DNA of 64,000 bases from Chamaea fasciata (lineage: Eukaryota; Chordata; Aves; Passeriformes; Sylviidae). Below, in pieces: positions 49,075 through 60,490 of the stretch. The stretch is from positions 91,623,637-91,687,636 of the forward strand of contig JARCOQ010000001.1 in the NCBI GenBank assembly GCA_029207755.1, in the 5' to 3' direction. The notes beneath the pieces were generated by a model. It was not told the DNA's origin, searched no databases, and was given only the letters and a program-made list of their open reading frames with translations. How positions within the stretch are numbered: the stretch's first letter is position 1; every line of letters starts with the position of its first letter. A program made the translations under genes and the position numbers.

Positions 49075-49709
49075 TAAAGCTCTTTCCCTTATATCTAGAA
49101 CTTCAACCCATTAATAATGAGCCAAACCAAAGCAATGATGGCATCACACAGACTGCAAACATCCACTGCTTGCCTAAAAAGTTCTTTACATTTATGGAGG
49201 CCAGTGCTACTCACCCTGAGCTTTGCATAAGACAAATTTAACAGAGCCAGAAATGGCATCCTGACAACTATGTTTTCCTGGATATAGTCATTTTGGTTAC
49301 AGAAATAACAGAGGAAAGCAAGGTGAACATCAGAGACTGCTAAACTCAGATGTGCAACTAGTGATTGGAAAAAAGCCTTCCACAGCTGTAAATCTGAATT
49401 CCACATCAAGGAAGTTATCAACTACACAGAGCTGTAGTAACACAATATTCAATGGGGTTTTCTCCAACCAACAGTATAGGCATATCCTTAATGAAGAACA
49501 TTGTGGCCAACAAACCTGAGAGAAATCACTCAGAAGTAACACCCTCAGAAGAATCAGTGAGAGGAAGACCACTGGGCATTATTTACCCAGGCAACAAAAA
49601 AAGTTTTGAAGAAGTATCATACAAAAAAATGGTTATTGAAAGGATAACTACCATCTACTCAAAAGCATAATGTTTTCATTCTCAACAGAAAAGCATTTCA
49701 CTTAATTAC

Positions 49710-49769
49710 AAAAAAAAAAAAAAGAAAAATTAAAAAAACCACACACACACACAAAAAAAAAACAACCAA
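49710..49769. repeat. A-rich low-complexity tract with (AC)n
   Basis: A-runs interrupted by G, T and a short ACACAC stretch. Simple low-complexity DNA. Confidence 0.85.
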
Positions 49770-50437
49770 AGCACTCCCCTACAAATCCTTCACAATAGAA
49801 AGGTGTTTCAAGGGATTGCCCTGATGACCAGCTTGTTGTAGCTCAGGTGAAGACATCTGTAGCAACAGAAATGGAAAGGAAAATGATTTGATCTGCAACA
49901 CATACAATGGTGTTAAGAATAAAATTTTAAGAGAGAGTTCAGATATGAAACCAGGTGAAATAAACTGTATACAGGCATAAATAGAGAGAAGGAGTGGGTG
50001 AGTCTGATCCTGAGCACAAAACCACAAGTCCAGAACAAAGCATTAAAAACATCATGCTGGTTAAACAAGGATGAGACTGGTAGGGTACTAACATCCTGTC
50101 GTAGCACTTAAAAATGATGAAAAGCTGTGTGCTCTGCTAGACATGGAATGTGAATCAGCAGGAGTGTTGTGTAGCAAGGATCACAGACCCAAGGTCTTCT
50201 CTTTGTGGATGTTAAGTAACCACACACACACATGGGACTACACAAGCAGAAGAACAGACAGCACCATCCCCAAAGCTGCCCCTTTGTTAAATAAAAAATT
50301 GTATTAGGCAGTCAAAATCAGTGCCACCACAGTGAAGATTCACTCACTGCATCCTTACCTACTGGTCATGCTACGGCGGGAGACAAAATCCCCCTAAATC
50401 ACCCTGGAACAAGCCAATAGTGAATCAGAGCTGTCTC

Positions 50438-50469
50438 CTCGTCACTTTATAGTCTCGTCACTTTAGTGT
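50438..50469. repeat. 16-bp near-perfect tandem duplication
   Basis: CTCGTCACTTTATAGT (50438-50453) is followed directly by CTCGTCACTTTAGTGT (50454-50469), 14 of 16 positions identical. Confidence 0.88.
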
Positions 50470-52479
50470 CTCTGAAAGAGACATTTTTGTTTCCTTTTAT
50501 CTTGTTTCCTCTGGTTTATATTCACAATTACGTGCAGCTTCGTCAGTGAGGAATGTAAATACCTACACATGTGTATGTATGGTTTTACTTCTACCATAGA
50601 TCAAGGATTTGGTTTCATCAGAAAGTTGTCCCAGTGCCATAGAGGGCCAAATAGCAAGGAAATTATATCTGATCCATCCTGTATTACCCTTTAATCTGGA
50701 ATCTATTCCATAGACAGAGAAGGTTCATTAACAACATTATCAGAATGATTCTGTGCTCATAGGTACTCAGCAGTTACTAAAACTTCAGTCTTTAGAAGAA
50801 GAAGGTTAATGTCTATTATTATCTCAGAGTTCCTGTTAAATCAGATGCAGACATGGTTTCCATCTACCTTTAAGGTTCCTCTACGTGTGCAGGGAGCATT
50901 TATTATTAGCATCAGCTTCATAATCTTGGGATGGAGGCTCATCTGGCTTTGGTGTCTTCTTCATCTTCATTAACTCTAATTTCATTATCACCTGTCCTGG
51001 AATGACCCTGGGATCACTCACTACTTCTTTCTTTCTCCTCTGGGAAATGAATTTCTGTTTTTGTCCTCAGCTACTGAACTGCTTTTGTGAGCCCTGCAGC
51101 AAACAATTAATATTAGCAGTATCCCCTTCATCTCTCACCAATCTAGGTGCCCCACCCCATCTTAAAAGCACTGCTGGCTCCTTGACTCATCTTTCTGTTT
51201 CTGATATACATGTTTTTGAAAGCCTCTAGAACATTCCGCTTGGCTCAGTACTCTTATTTCATCTGTCGTGTGAGCTTTTCTCACTTTTTTTTTTTAAATC
51301 CATTTATTAACCTTCCTATTCCTCACCTTCCCTTCTTTCATTTGATGTTCAGCAGCTCTCAGAAGTCTTTTGCATGACACAAGAACCAATTTTTCCAGTT
51401 AATTATTCAACCCCTTCTCCTACTTCTCTCCTCCCTCCCCCCAAACAGAAGTGTTATGAAGGTGGCCTTGGGATGACAGGGCATTGCTAGATTGAAGAAA
51501 CAGCCTGAATTAAGGGTCTTTTTGCAAAAACGGGGTCTTGACTGAAAATCTCAGAGGGCCCCCTGACTGGAGGGAAAAGTTCTGTAAAAAGTAGGCACCC
51601 CAGCTCCTCTCCCTGGCAGCAGCAGAGGACATTGTCATCTGATAAGGCAGCAGGGCAATAACATTTTATTTCTGTCCCACACCTAATGAACGGGGCTGTT
51701 TGGCACTAAACAGAGACATAAAGTGGGGGAAGAATGGCAGAAATATATAGTGGGGGAGGAATGACAATGACCAGAATAGGAGAGAAGAGGAAAGAAACGT
51801 TTTTTTCAGCTCTGTGTCTTTGACACACATCTGAGGTAATAAACGGGGAGCTTTGTGGTCTAGTTGCATTTTAATCAATTTTCACCGTTAACTGCATTGG
51901 AGATGCTGCTAACTTCGATTCATGTATGGTTTTGCACTCCCCCTTCACTGTTAGCAGCCTTATGAGAACAAAGTCTCGACCGTGGACTACTGCTCCTGAG
52001 GAGCGCAGGGGCAAGAAAATCTCCCCTGAACAGAAACAAAGAAGAAGAGCAGGATCCTTTGCATAAACAAGGGGAAAATGGAGCGATTGTGCTGCACAAC
52101 ATGAGGCAAGAGTGGAAGTTCGGTGACTGGCAGCAACCTGCAGCCACAGATCTTTGGAGAAATAAATCCTGGCACCAAGAATTTGGGAGATTCCAATAAA
52201 AACGTAGAAGCAAAGGCAGAAAACCCTTTCCTCCTGGTTGTGTACATGTGTCCACACAACCAGCATATGTTAAGCCTTTAAATGAACATTTGGCTGTGAA
52301 ACAGTAGCTATGGCAATACTCAGGCATGGATTTATGTACTGTATGTACATATCTCGTAGAAAAGCTCTCTGTTTCTGAACTGGACTGGCAGCTGCTTGAA
52401 ATTTTCCCCTTCCCTTTCCCTAAGGTCTCAGGTGTGGGATTCATGAGCCAGTGTCTCAGCTAGAACAGGTGTCTATCGC

Positions 52480-53030
52480 TGTGTAAATAGCAATTAGGCC
52501 CAAATTTCAGACTTTTTTCAAATCCCTATCTGAGGAAAAGCCCAGGAATAAATAGTTGCTGTAACGGCCAGGGGTATTGTGTAGCATTATAGCCTCCAGC
52601 TGGGCTATTACATACTATAGACGGGTGAAGAATACAAGCACCTGACAGATGTGTTCTGTTAGCTTCATTAGAAAAGAAACAAAGAAACTCCTCAATTAAT
52701 AGCAGTGGAGCCAAAGGGAAGGGGGGTGCGGGAGGGAGGAATCATAGCCTGTTATTTAAACAGAGTCAGGGAGCCTTTCACTGATGGCTTAATATGATTC
52801 ATTAATAAAAACAGCTTTTTGAATGCCCAGTTTAAGTCAAAAGAAATCACTAGCGTGGGTTTTTTTGTTGATGGTGGGTATTTTTTCCCTGCAAAAGAAG
52901 GGCAAAATGACAAACTAGAGTTTCTGAATTCATTTTGTGTGAGACCGCTCCTTCTCAAAGCTGCCTTTCCCTGGGGTATTTATCCCTCAGGGTGGTGGCA
53001 CAGTCATCAGGAGTTGACGGGGTCATAGAG
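52480..53030. promoter_or_regulatory. Candidate conserved non-coding block
   Basis: A long stretch with retained CpGs (GTAACGGCC, AGACGGGTG, GTGCGGG, CTAGCGTGGG, GACCGCTCC, TTGACGGGG) and AT-rich homeobox-like cores (TCAATTAATAGC, GGCTTAATATGATTCATTAATAAA). Open frames are short. This looks like constrained non-coding DNA; the role is inferred and depends on alignment. Confidence 0.22.
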
Positions 53031-53060
53031 AGACTTTAGATAAGAGAGATTTGTAGGGAA

Positions 53061-53100
53061 TAATATGGAAACATTCCACATAATATGGAAACATTCTGTG
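53061..53100. repeat. 20-bp tandem duplication
   Basis: TAATATGGAAACATTC repeats with a 20-bp period (53061-53080, 53081-53100). The first 16 bases are identical and the last 4 differ. Confidence 0.88.
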
Positions 53101-53979
53101 TCTCAACTAAGAAGGTTTAAGGATTTTAGGGTATCAAAATGGAGTTCCTCATTATGATGGAAGTCAGATGCATCTGGAAAGCCACACCTTTCTGTCATGA
53201 CATGTTATTCCTGGTTTGAGGGCCTGAATGAAGACCAAAGCCATGTAGAATTCAGTTCTCTGCACCACTTTTTTAAAAGTTATAGACTCCGAGTCCCTAT
53301 TTAATGCAGTTTTAATTACAATAAACTTATGTAAAAACATTACTGTACTGCATGCCCTTCGTATGCCTAGGTGCTGGACTGGGTAGAGAATCTTGCAGGT
53401 AGCTACAGAAACCAATTTCTTCCTCCTAGATGTAAGATGAAGCCATCACCACCTTTTTTTAAATCTAACAAAACTCAAAGGTAACATAATTCTTATGCTG
53501 TGGTGCTTAGTGCTCTCACTGATGGTGGCTACAAGCATTATCTTGCTGGAACACACTGGAAAGTGAGGGAAGTGTTTCAAACACTTGCGGTTTCGGGGGG
53601 CTCCCAAAATGAAGCCCTCTGTGTTGGAGGATTTTAAACATGAAGAAATTGCCGCAGCACCTCCATGGGGTGGTGCAGAATAAAGGGGAGGGAAAGGATA
53701 ACTTGGCATCTGAGAGTACAGAAGGATCCCTGTGATGGGGGTGGCCACCGTTTGCATCTTGACCTGCCAAACAAACGCAGGCCAAGAGAAGAGCTTGCAT
53801 GATTTACCAGGCTCCATCTGGGCAAGGGGATGGGGGTGGTGTGGCTCCCGTGCACCGATGTGGATCTATGTGGTCCAAGTGTGGGCATGACAAAGCTGGT
53901 ATGCTGAGTTGGAGGGTTGGTTTGATTAAATTTTTTACGGAAAGACTGAGGAGACCAAAAACACCTATCAACTCCTCTC

Positions 53980-54365
53980 ACATATTTCACTGCAAGTGGT
54001 TTTCCATAGTGCATTAAATGATGTTTTGTCAAAGCCTGCCTCTAAATGTACCAAACGATGGGTCTTTCATCACTTCCCAAGGGACAGTCGTCCATGGCCA
54101 AATTGATCTAGCTGTCAAGAAGGATTCTTTTATATATTCAGCCTAATTTTTCCTATTCTTAATTTCATCCCATTTCTCTTAGTTAAACCCCCTCCTATTG
54201 TCCTAAATAATTCACCTCCCCCAGGAATTAACCCCCTCCATGTATTTGTAGGCTATTCTTTTGTCCCACTGTAGTCCTCACTTAGCGAAGCTATCTATAT
54301 TTAATTCTTTTAATCTCTCTTCACAAATTAGTCCCTCCAGCCAGTGAGGGGAAGGGCATATTTGA
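53980..54365 (-). mobile_element. Old, strongly diverged CR1 LINE fragment
   Basis: Read on the minus strand, the segment starts 'ggctggagggactaatttg' and continues 'gaagagagattaaaagaattaaatata', 'tagcctacaaatacatggaggggg', 'gggatgaaattaagaatag' and 'ttgaagccttccttgacag'-like wording. This matches the layout of the ORF2 C-terminus of older CR1 families (ERLKEL, YKYMEG, KLRIGKIRLNI). Stops and indels are frequent. It is clearly more diverged than the copies at 2.1 and 46.2 kb, so it represents an older insertion. The boundary on the 3' side (near 53980-54030) is uncertain. Confidence 0.7.
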
Positions 54366-55741
54366 GACGTGGTTCAGTGATGAGCTAGGATACTGTGCTA
54401 CAGTCAGGATATCTAGAGCATGGAAAATGCCTAGGGGAAGCCTAAACATTCATATTACTTTTTTTTCTTTTTTTTCCCCAAGTGTTTGAATGGCTGTAGA
54501 CAAAGTGATATTTCTGAAGGAGAAAAACATTACTAAAGATCTCTGTTTAATTCTCCCTTTTCTGTGACACTGTTGTAAATGTCTGCTTTGTCCTCAGTTA
54601 ATAACCTCCATCACCAGCTGGCCAGTTCTTGCCTACAAGCTTCGCCTTCCTTTACACTCTAGACTATATTTTTTTATATCTGCATGAAAAGCAGGAAATC
54701 AGATAGTGTGAAAACTTAGGTTTTTAGAGGTTAAACTCTATATGATAATAAACAAGTGCACTGCTGCTTTGAAATGCTGGAGGTTTTGCCATCAAGCTTG
54801 AAGAAGCTGTTTACTTGTGATAGTTGGTATACTTGTGAAAAAGTTATTGCTTTTCTAATGTACATAAATTCCTGATGAAAGAGATAGCGGCACTATCTTC
54901 TTACTCCACAGACAATCAGACAAAAGCAGTACTCTTGCCCTTCCCACCCAAAATCAATGGCTCGGAGGATTCAGATTTATGAGTTAGATGTAAATTAATG
55001 ACTAGTTTATTTGAATTGTTAGTTTCCTTCCTTCAGGTAGTTTTTATGACAGCAAACTCTCCCTTTAGGAAAAACCTGTATAATTCTGTATGACTTACAT
55101 TTATTTGCTGCAAATCACTCTCTGTTTCAGTGAAGCTCTACATCTGAACAAAGTGAAGTGACTTATACCAGGATATGAGGATAATGTAGTCCTTGAACCA
55201 TGGTTTGCGGGGTTTTTTTTAAAAAGAATAATTGTTGTTATTACTTGTACTTTATGTCACTTTTCCTGTGTAACTTAAACATTCCTTTACCAGAAAATCA
55301 TATTTTGTGTTAAAACTTACATCCTGACACAATCTTTAGGTAACCATCAGTATTTGTTAAAAGAGGCTATAAGATTATTTGACTTTTGTGTTGAAAAGGG
55401 ATTTTCAATTGCTTTAAATACATCCAAAGACTTGGAATGACTGGGCCTGTGCATTGAAATCATTTAAATATCTAAAAGAGAAATGCAGAATCCAGCACAT
55501 GAACCAGTGCCCATAATTGGCTCTGATACTTCAGCAATTTATTTATTTTTCTCTACAGCTGACTTAATACCAAAAATGAATTCAGTACTTGCCAAAATGC
55601 CTTTTGCAAAAAAAGTCAAACAATTCAGATTTGGGTCATACAAACCTGAGAAACATTAGAGACCAATAAACGAGGTCTTCTGAAAATAAACAGACCTCTA
55701 TGTTAATGTGAAACAATTCAGTCTTTAAGCCCTTGGCTATC

Positions 55742-55748
55742 TTTTTTT

Positions 55749-55793
<45 letters not shown>
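55742..55793. repeat. Poly-T tract (T8-C-T43)
   Basis: Eight T, one C, then 43 consecutive T. On the minus strand this would be a long poly-A. I looked upstream of that poly-A (higher coordinates) for a retroposed gene body or a poly(A) signal and recognised none. Homopolymer length is likely inexact. Confidence 0.93.
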
Positions 55794-55795
<2 letters not shown>

Positions 55796-56712
55796 ATTGT
55801 GACAACACTTAGGTTCACTTCTGGCTATAAAGGCTGTACAAGCATGAAACCCCAAAAAAATCCTTAACTTAAGAGTTTTTACATTAAGGAAAGTAACTGG
55901 ATCATGAGAGAGCTAAGGAGGTGTGTACATATGTACAGGGAAAAGGAGCATCAATCACATGCACAAGGTGTCCTATGAGTGCCTTCTTTCTCTCAGGGAT
56001 TCCTTTTCTTCCACCACAAAGCCCATTTGTCTGCTCAGTGACCAAAGCAATGGCTTAATGTGGCTGGAAGTGGCTATTTCTATAATCAGGAGATGTCCAT
56101 GAAGAAGACTTCATCCAAAACTGTGAGACTTTCAGATCCTTCCCTCTGGAGTGTCAAGGTTGAGATCCTGACATGCCACCTCCAGACGTCAAACAGCTTA
56201 GTTCCAAAAGAAGAGAAAACTGCATATTTGCTTCTCTTCCAATGTTTATGGGTCAACTTGAGTGCAAAATGTGAATTTACACAGGCTGGAAACTCAATTT
56301 TAATCTCTGGGTTTGTTATATTTTCTTCTTTCATCATCCCGCATTGCAAATTATTCTAGCTCTATTTCTCTGGTGTATTAAACTAGTGCATTGCTAACTC
56401 TCAGCTCTCCATTCAGGTTCTGGCATCAAAGCCTTAGGCCAATTTTATTTCATTTGTATTTGCTGTCAGAGTAATGTCTTTATTCTAAAATGCCCTTCTC
56501 ATATCAACTTCTCAGGTGGCTTGACAAAAGTAGAAAGTGCGAGGAAGGAAAGAAACCCTCCCCCACGCTGCAGTCTGCTGTATTGCTTTTATGTTTTCAC
56601 CCTCTCTGAGGGGGAAAATGTACAACACACATTGAGAAAATGGAGTTCAGGACGCCATTTAACAATGAAAGGGATATTTTTCTAATCCTAGATACACACT
56701 TGACCTGTTCTA

Positions 56713-56806
56713 TTTTATTTGTATTTGTATTTGTATTTATATATGTACACATATATTTATATATATATATATGTATGTATGTACATGTGTGTGTGTGTAT
56801 GTATTT
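56713..56806. repeat. Compound microsatellite (TTTGTA, TA, GTAT, TG)
   Basis: Successive short blocks of TATTTG units, alternating TA, GTAT units and TG dinucleotides form about 95 bp of purine-pyrimidine alternating low-complexity DNA. Confidence 0.88.
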
Positions 56807-58635
56807 AAAAAGCCCACACACAGAGTTTTAAAAAACAGTCAAGCTGCTGTTGCTCTGGGCTAATTTATTTTCAACTGCAAGTGGCACATTTTCTCAATTA
56901 CAAACAAAATTTTAGTAAAGCAGAGTGAAAATCTATCACATCCAATTATGATGACAATGCAGTGCCATGCAGCTGAGGGTTAGGCTGGGACCAGACATGC
57001 TTTTCTTGAGGCCATCAAGGATTGCGCTGGAGCTTTTTTTATGCATGGGTAGAAAAGTGATTTAAGCTGAATGACAGGAAGCCCAAATCATTTTGTCATA
57101 TTAAAGACTGCCAAGGACCCACCTCAGGATGGAAGTGTTTCATGTCAGATATAACACCAGAATTAGGCAAGGTAAGGATGGCTGTGAGCAGGATATTTTA
57201 AATGTCACAGGACAAGGGAAAGCATTAAAAAAAGTTTATCTGCTGGTTTTGCACATTAAGCAGTTGCAGCACTTTAAAATTTGATTCTGTTTAATATTCC
57301 CCATTGTGTCCAGCAAAGGGCACATTGCATTCTAATAGATTTCAGCTGTGAAAAACAAATGTGTCCTACCTAGAAAATCACCTATATATACACTTAAACA
57401 TATATAACCAAACATTTTAAATTCCCTTCCATACATACACATCTGCCTGCAGCAGTCCATGCATTGGCGACAGAGAGGACGCTGAAATTTCTGGGTCATG
57501 GACTTTTGCAAAGATCTCAGTAGGCAGTGCCACCTCGCATCCCCCTCATGCTTTGTTTTCAGAAATAACGATTCTCACCCCTTTAAAAAAATAAAGATTT
57601 GGGTGGCACAAAATACAGATGCTTCCCAAGCACAAACACATGTATACATGTTTTTAGGGCCACTCTCCATTAAGTGCTTTGGATAGTTTAATCTGTGTCC
57701 TTAATGGCTTGAGGCAGAACAATGGGGTTCTCAATTTAGGAATGTGCATGTTAAAAGCAGGGATTAGATGAGACCTCTGTACCACAGCAATGAGTTCCAC
57801 CAGGGTATTTCAATAAATCTAATCTACAGAAATCATGACTACATTTTGGATACCAAGAAATGTTGTGCCTTAGGAATGGAGTATTTCAGAAAGTAGTCAA
57901 ACAGTGGCAGTAATTCAGCATCAGCAGTCAGGAAAAAGAAACCTCAGTTCACTGCAGAGCTAAGCAAATGCAGCTGATTGCTCCCTTGCAAGTGGTGATG
58001 ATTCAAATTCCTCAAAAATTGTAACAGCTTCCAGTAATGTTTTCCTTTGACAGCTCTGGGACAAACTTTTTCACTCATTCACTCTTTTCTCTGAAGCTTT
58101 ATGTCAAAATTAGGGATGAGTAAATCTGGCTTCTTTCCCTGCTTTCTTTTGCTTTACCCCACAGCTCTGTTTTATTCTTTACTGGAAAAAGAAGTTGATG
58201 TAAAAGAAGAAGTAAAACTAACAGAAAACAAAACATTAAAGGAGTTCCCAGTAAAATTAAAATGGAAAGATTCTAAAGCAAAAGAGGACTTTTTCCCCCC
58301 ATTTCATCAAACACCTATCCTTGCCACAGTCTGGGGAAGAGCAGGAACCTCTCTGCACTCTACCAAGAAGACATTGCTGCTTGAATGTATATTCATATTC
58401 ACTATAGTGACAGATGCAAGAGAAGTGAGGTTTTTTTGCAACAGTTGGATGACAAAAATTATGGGATTGAATAAAATTTTCTTTCCCTGGGAATGCAGAT
58501 ACAGAAATGTAGTATGCATTTATAATACTATCTCTCTGCATATTATTCACAAAATAATGCGTTTTGATTTGCCGCAAATCGTGGAAAACTTAAAATACTA
58601 ATTTAAAAAAAAAAACTTGCCCTGGCTGCCTCTAT

Positions 58636-58654
58636 CACACACACAGACACACAC
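58636..58654. repeat. Short (CA)n repeat
   Basis: CACACACACAGACACACAC, one interruption. Confidence 0.85.
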
Positions 58655-59459
58655 TTATTTTCTATAGAGTAACTCCTCTTTCTAGTGATCCTTATAAGAA
58701 TATTTTCTCAGAACTGTGAATCCTGAGAGGACGCATTGAAGTGCCACTCCTGTAGCTACTTTTAGCAGGGTCATACAGGGGTTGATAACGACATTTTTAT
58801 GTTTCTTCACTGGCCTTTATGCTTCTCTGTGCGCTGTATTTAAGGCAATAAACCCGGAGTGAAATATAGATACCACAAATTCATTTATGTCCATAGGAAA
58901 AAATACCCTATGGACATTTCTTCACATGTACAATATAGGAGGCAGAAGCCATGATGTTAAATCAATTCAGTATCACTATTTTACTCATGTCAGATCAAAG
59001 TTTGAGAATTGGTATCTGGATAATGAAATTTTATTGTTTTTATGACACAAATCACCAACCACACTCAGCCTGAAATCAGTTTACCACAGAGGAAACTCCT
59101 CATTTCCCAAGCATCCATACATACAAATTAAACATTCCCAGATCTGCGGTTATGCATGAAAACCAAGGTGTTTGGAAGTTAAATCAAATGTCCGTATCAA
59201 TCAAATATCCACTGTAGAACTGTCTCTGCTAATGTTCATATTTTAGTCAAGACTACTTCTGACATTTCTGTAAATAGTGAACAGCCACAGGAATTATTTT
59301 CTCACCTACTTCAGGGGAAGGAAGAATTTTGGAAGAAGTGAGTATTCATAATTTGGACACAGAATTTCATGAAGGTAGGTTTTTGAAGAGCCAAAGCAAC
59401 AACCAAGGTTATTGATCCTCCACAATGCCCAGATAACATCTAAACACTCCTGAGAAGCA

Positions 59460-60110
59460 ACTCCCAGACTATTTACACTGCACTAGTTCTGCATATGTGA
59501 ATGCTCCTGTTACAATCCAAGATAATGACCTGCTCTGGGACTCAGTGGAGAAAAAGATACCAGACGGAACTGTGAGTGATGTAGAAAGGAAACTGCTGTG
59601 AGGAAAGTGCCTAGAAAAGGGAAGGGGGCTGTAGGAACACTGGGCCACCATCATAGGCTGAGGGAGAAAGGTGGAGGTGGTGCTGAAGGAAACACCTGGT
59701 AGTTCCTCAGGTAGGAGCTGGCTTGAGGCTGACGTGGTCCAGAAAATGACAGGAGTGGAAACAGAAGCAAGGCCCACAAAAGGTGTAATTGATCCCAGGG
59801 AATGGCTTAGGACAACTGTATCCCACCATGGAGTTTGTGCTAACACCATGGTCACCAGGTTTCTGCTCTCTTGGAAAGCATGTGCCCTTCCACAATGGAC
59901 AAACTTGGTGTGTCCAGCTGCCCCAGACCCTAGGGTTGCAGCACAACCAACGTGACCCTGTGCAGCATTTTCAAACAGCCTGGCTGGCACCACTCCTCCA
60001 GGGCTCTCACAACATGCAACAGCCACTCAGGTTAAGAGAGGAAAAAGGCTCAGATGATGCTGGTTCTGCTTAGCCTGATCCTCCAGTCAGGAAAAGGAGA
60101 GGCAGAACAA
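59460..60110 (-). other. GC-richer block with unexplained 185-codon open frame
   Basis: A block about 650 bp long that is GC-richer than its AT-rich flanks. The minus strand is open from 60026 to 59469 (185 codons, starting MAVACCESPGG), the longest non-repeat frame in the window. The product would be rich in Ser, Thr, Leu and Phe with no recognised domain, no convincing signal peptide and no splice context. Plus-strand frames of about 94 codons overlap it. Candidates are a chance frame, an unrecognised old retroelement piece, or a lineage-specific transcript; I cannot choose. Confidence 0.2.
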
Positions 60111-60424
60111 ACACTGGTGAGTTTATCAGAAACAAGAGATGGTTTATTAAGAAAGTGTTCAACAATTACTTCTTTGAAAGAATTTGGAACATCGCCCCTT
60201 CAACTGTGCCACTTACCATCCGCTCCAAAATTAGATTGGCAAATCCCTCCTGGCCTTTTCCTACCAGGAAGACTTCCTACACCATCCATTAACCCCGAAT
60301 CCCACAAACTGACGATTAATAGTCAATGGTATTGGCAGACCCACTCATCAAAGCTCTTTGCACAACAGGAAACAGCCTGCTTCAGTTCATCATTGTGTAA
60401 TTCAGTGCCATATTATTAGAGATA

Positions 60425-60490
60425 CGAGGAAAATGTCCATAGGAAGAGAGATTGAAAAGAACAGGACTTCTAGTTTAGACAAGTAACAAA
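60425..60490 (+). mobile_element. Possible short ancient CR1-like relic
   Basis: The wording 'agagattgaaaagaacagg' followed by 'acttctagtttagacaag' resembles the GATTAAAAGA..CT..TTTAGT(C)TAGA(G/A)AAG segment of old CR1 ORF2 ends. Too short to be certain; chance similarity is possible. Confidence 0.3.

Larger units (their letters stand above)
46976..53979. other. Non-coding unique sequence
   Basis: No gene recognised. Positions 47040-47340 are moderately GC-rich with chance open frames. Positions 48470-48540 are a low-complexity TGTAT-rich stretch. Positions 49006-49074 hold a hairpin and degenerate tandem repeat (separate entry), 49710-49769 an A-rich/AC repeat and 50220-50232 a short AC repeat. 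Positions 51840-52160 retain some CpGs (ACCGTTAAC, CTTCGATTC, GTCTCGACCGTGG, GAGCGCAGG). The 174-codon minus-strand frame at 51920-52444 is unrecognised. Confidence 0.55.

Noticed and set aside
51920..52444. 174-codon minus-strand frame
   Set aside because: Cys/Ser-rich, no known family, overlaps other open frames and a CpG-retaining non-coding patch; likely chance.
58101..58601. 166-codon plus-strand frame
   Set aside because: AT-rich composition, no domain, no splice context; likely chance.
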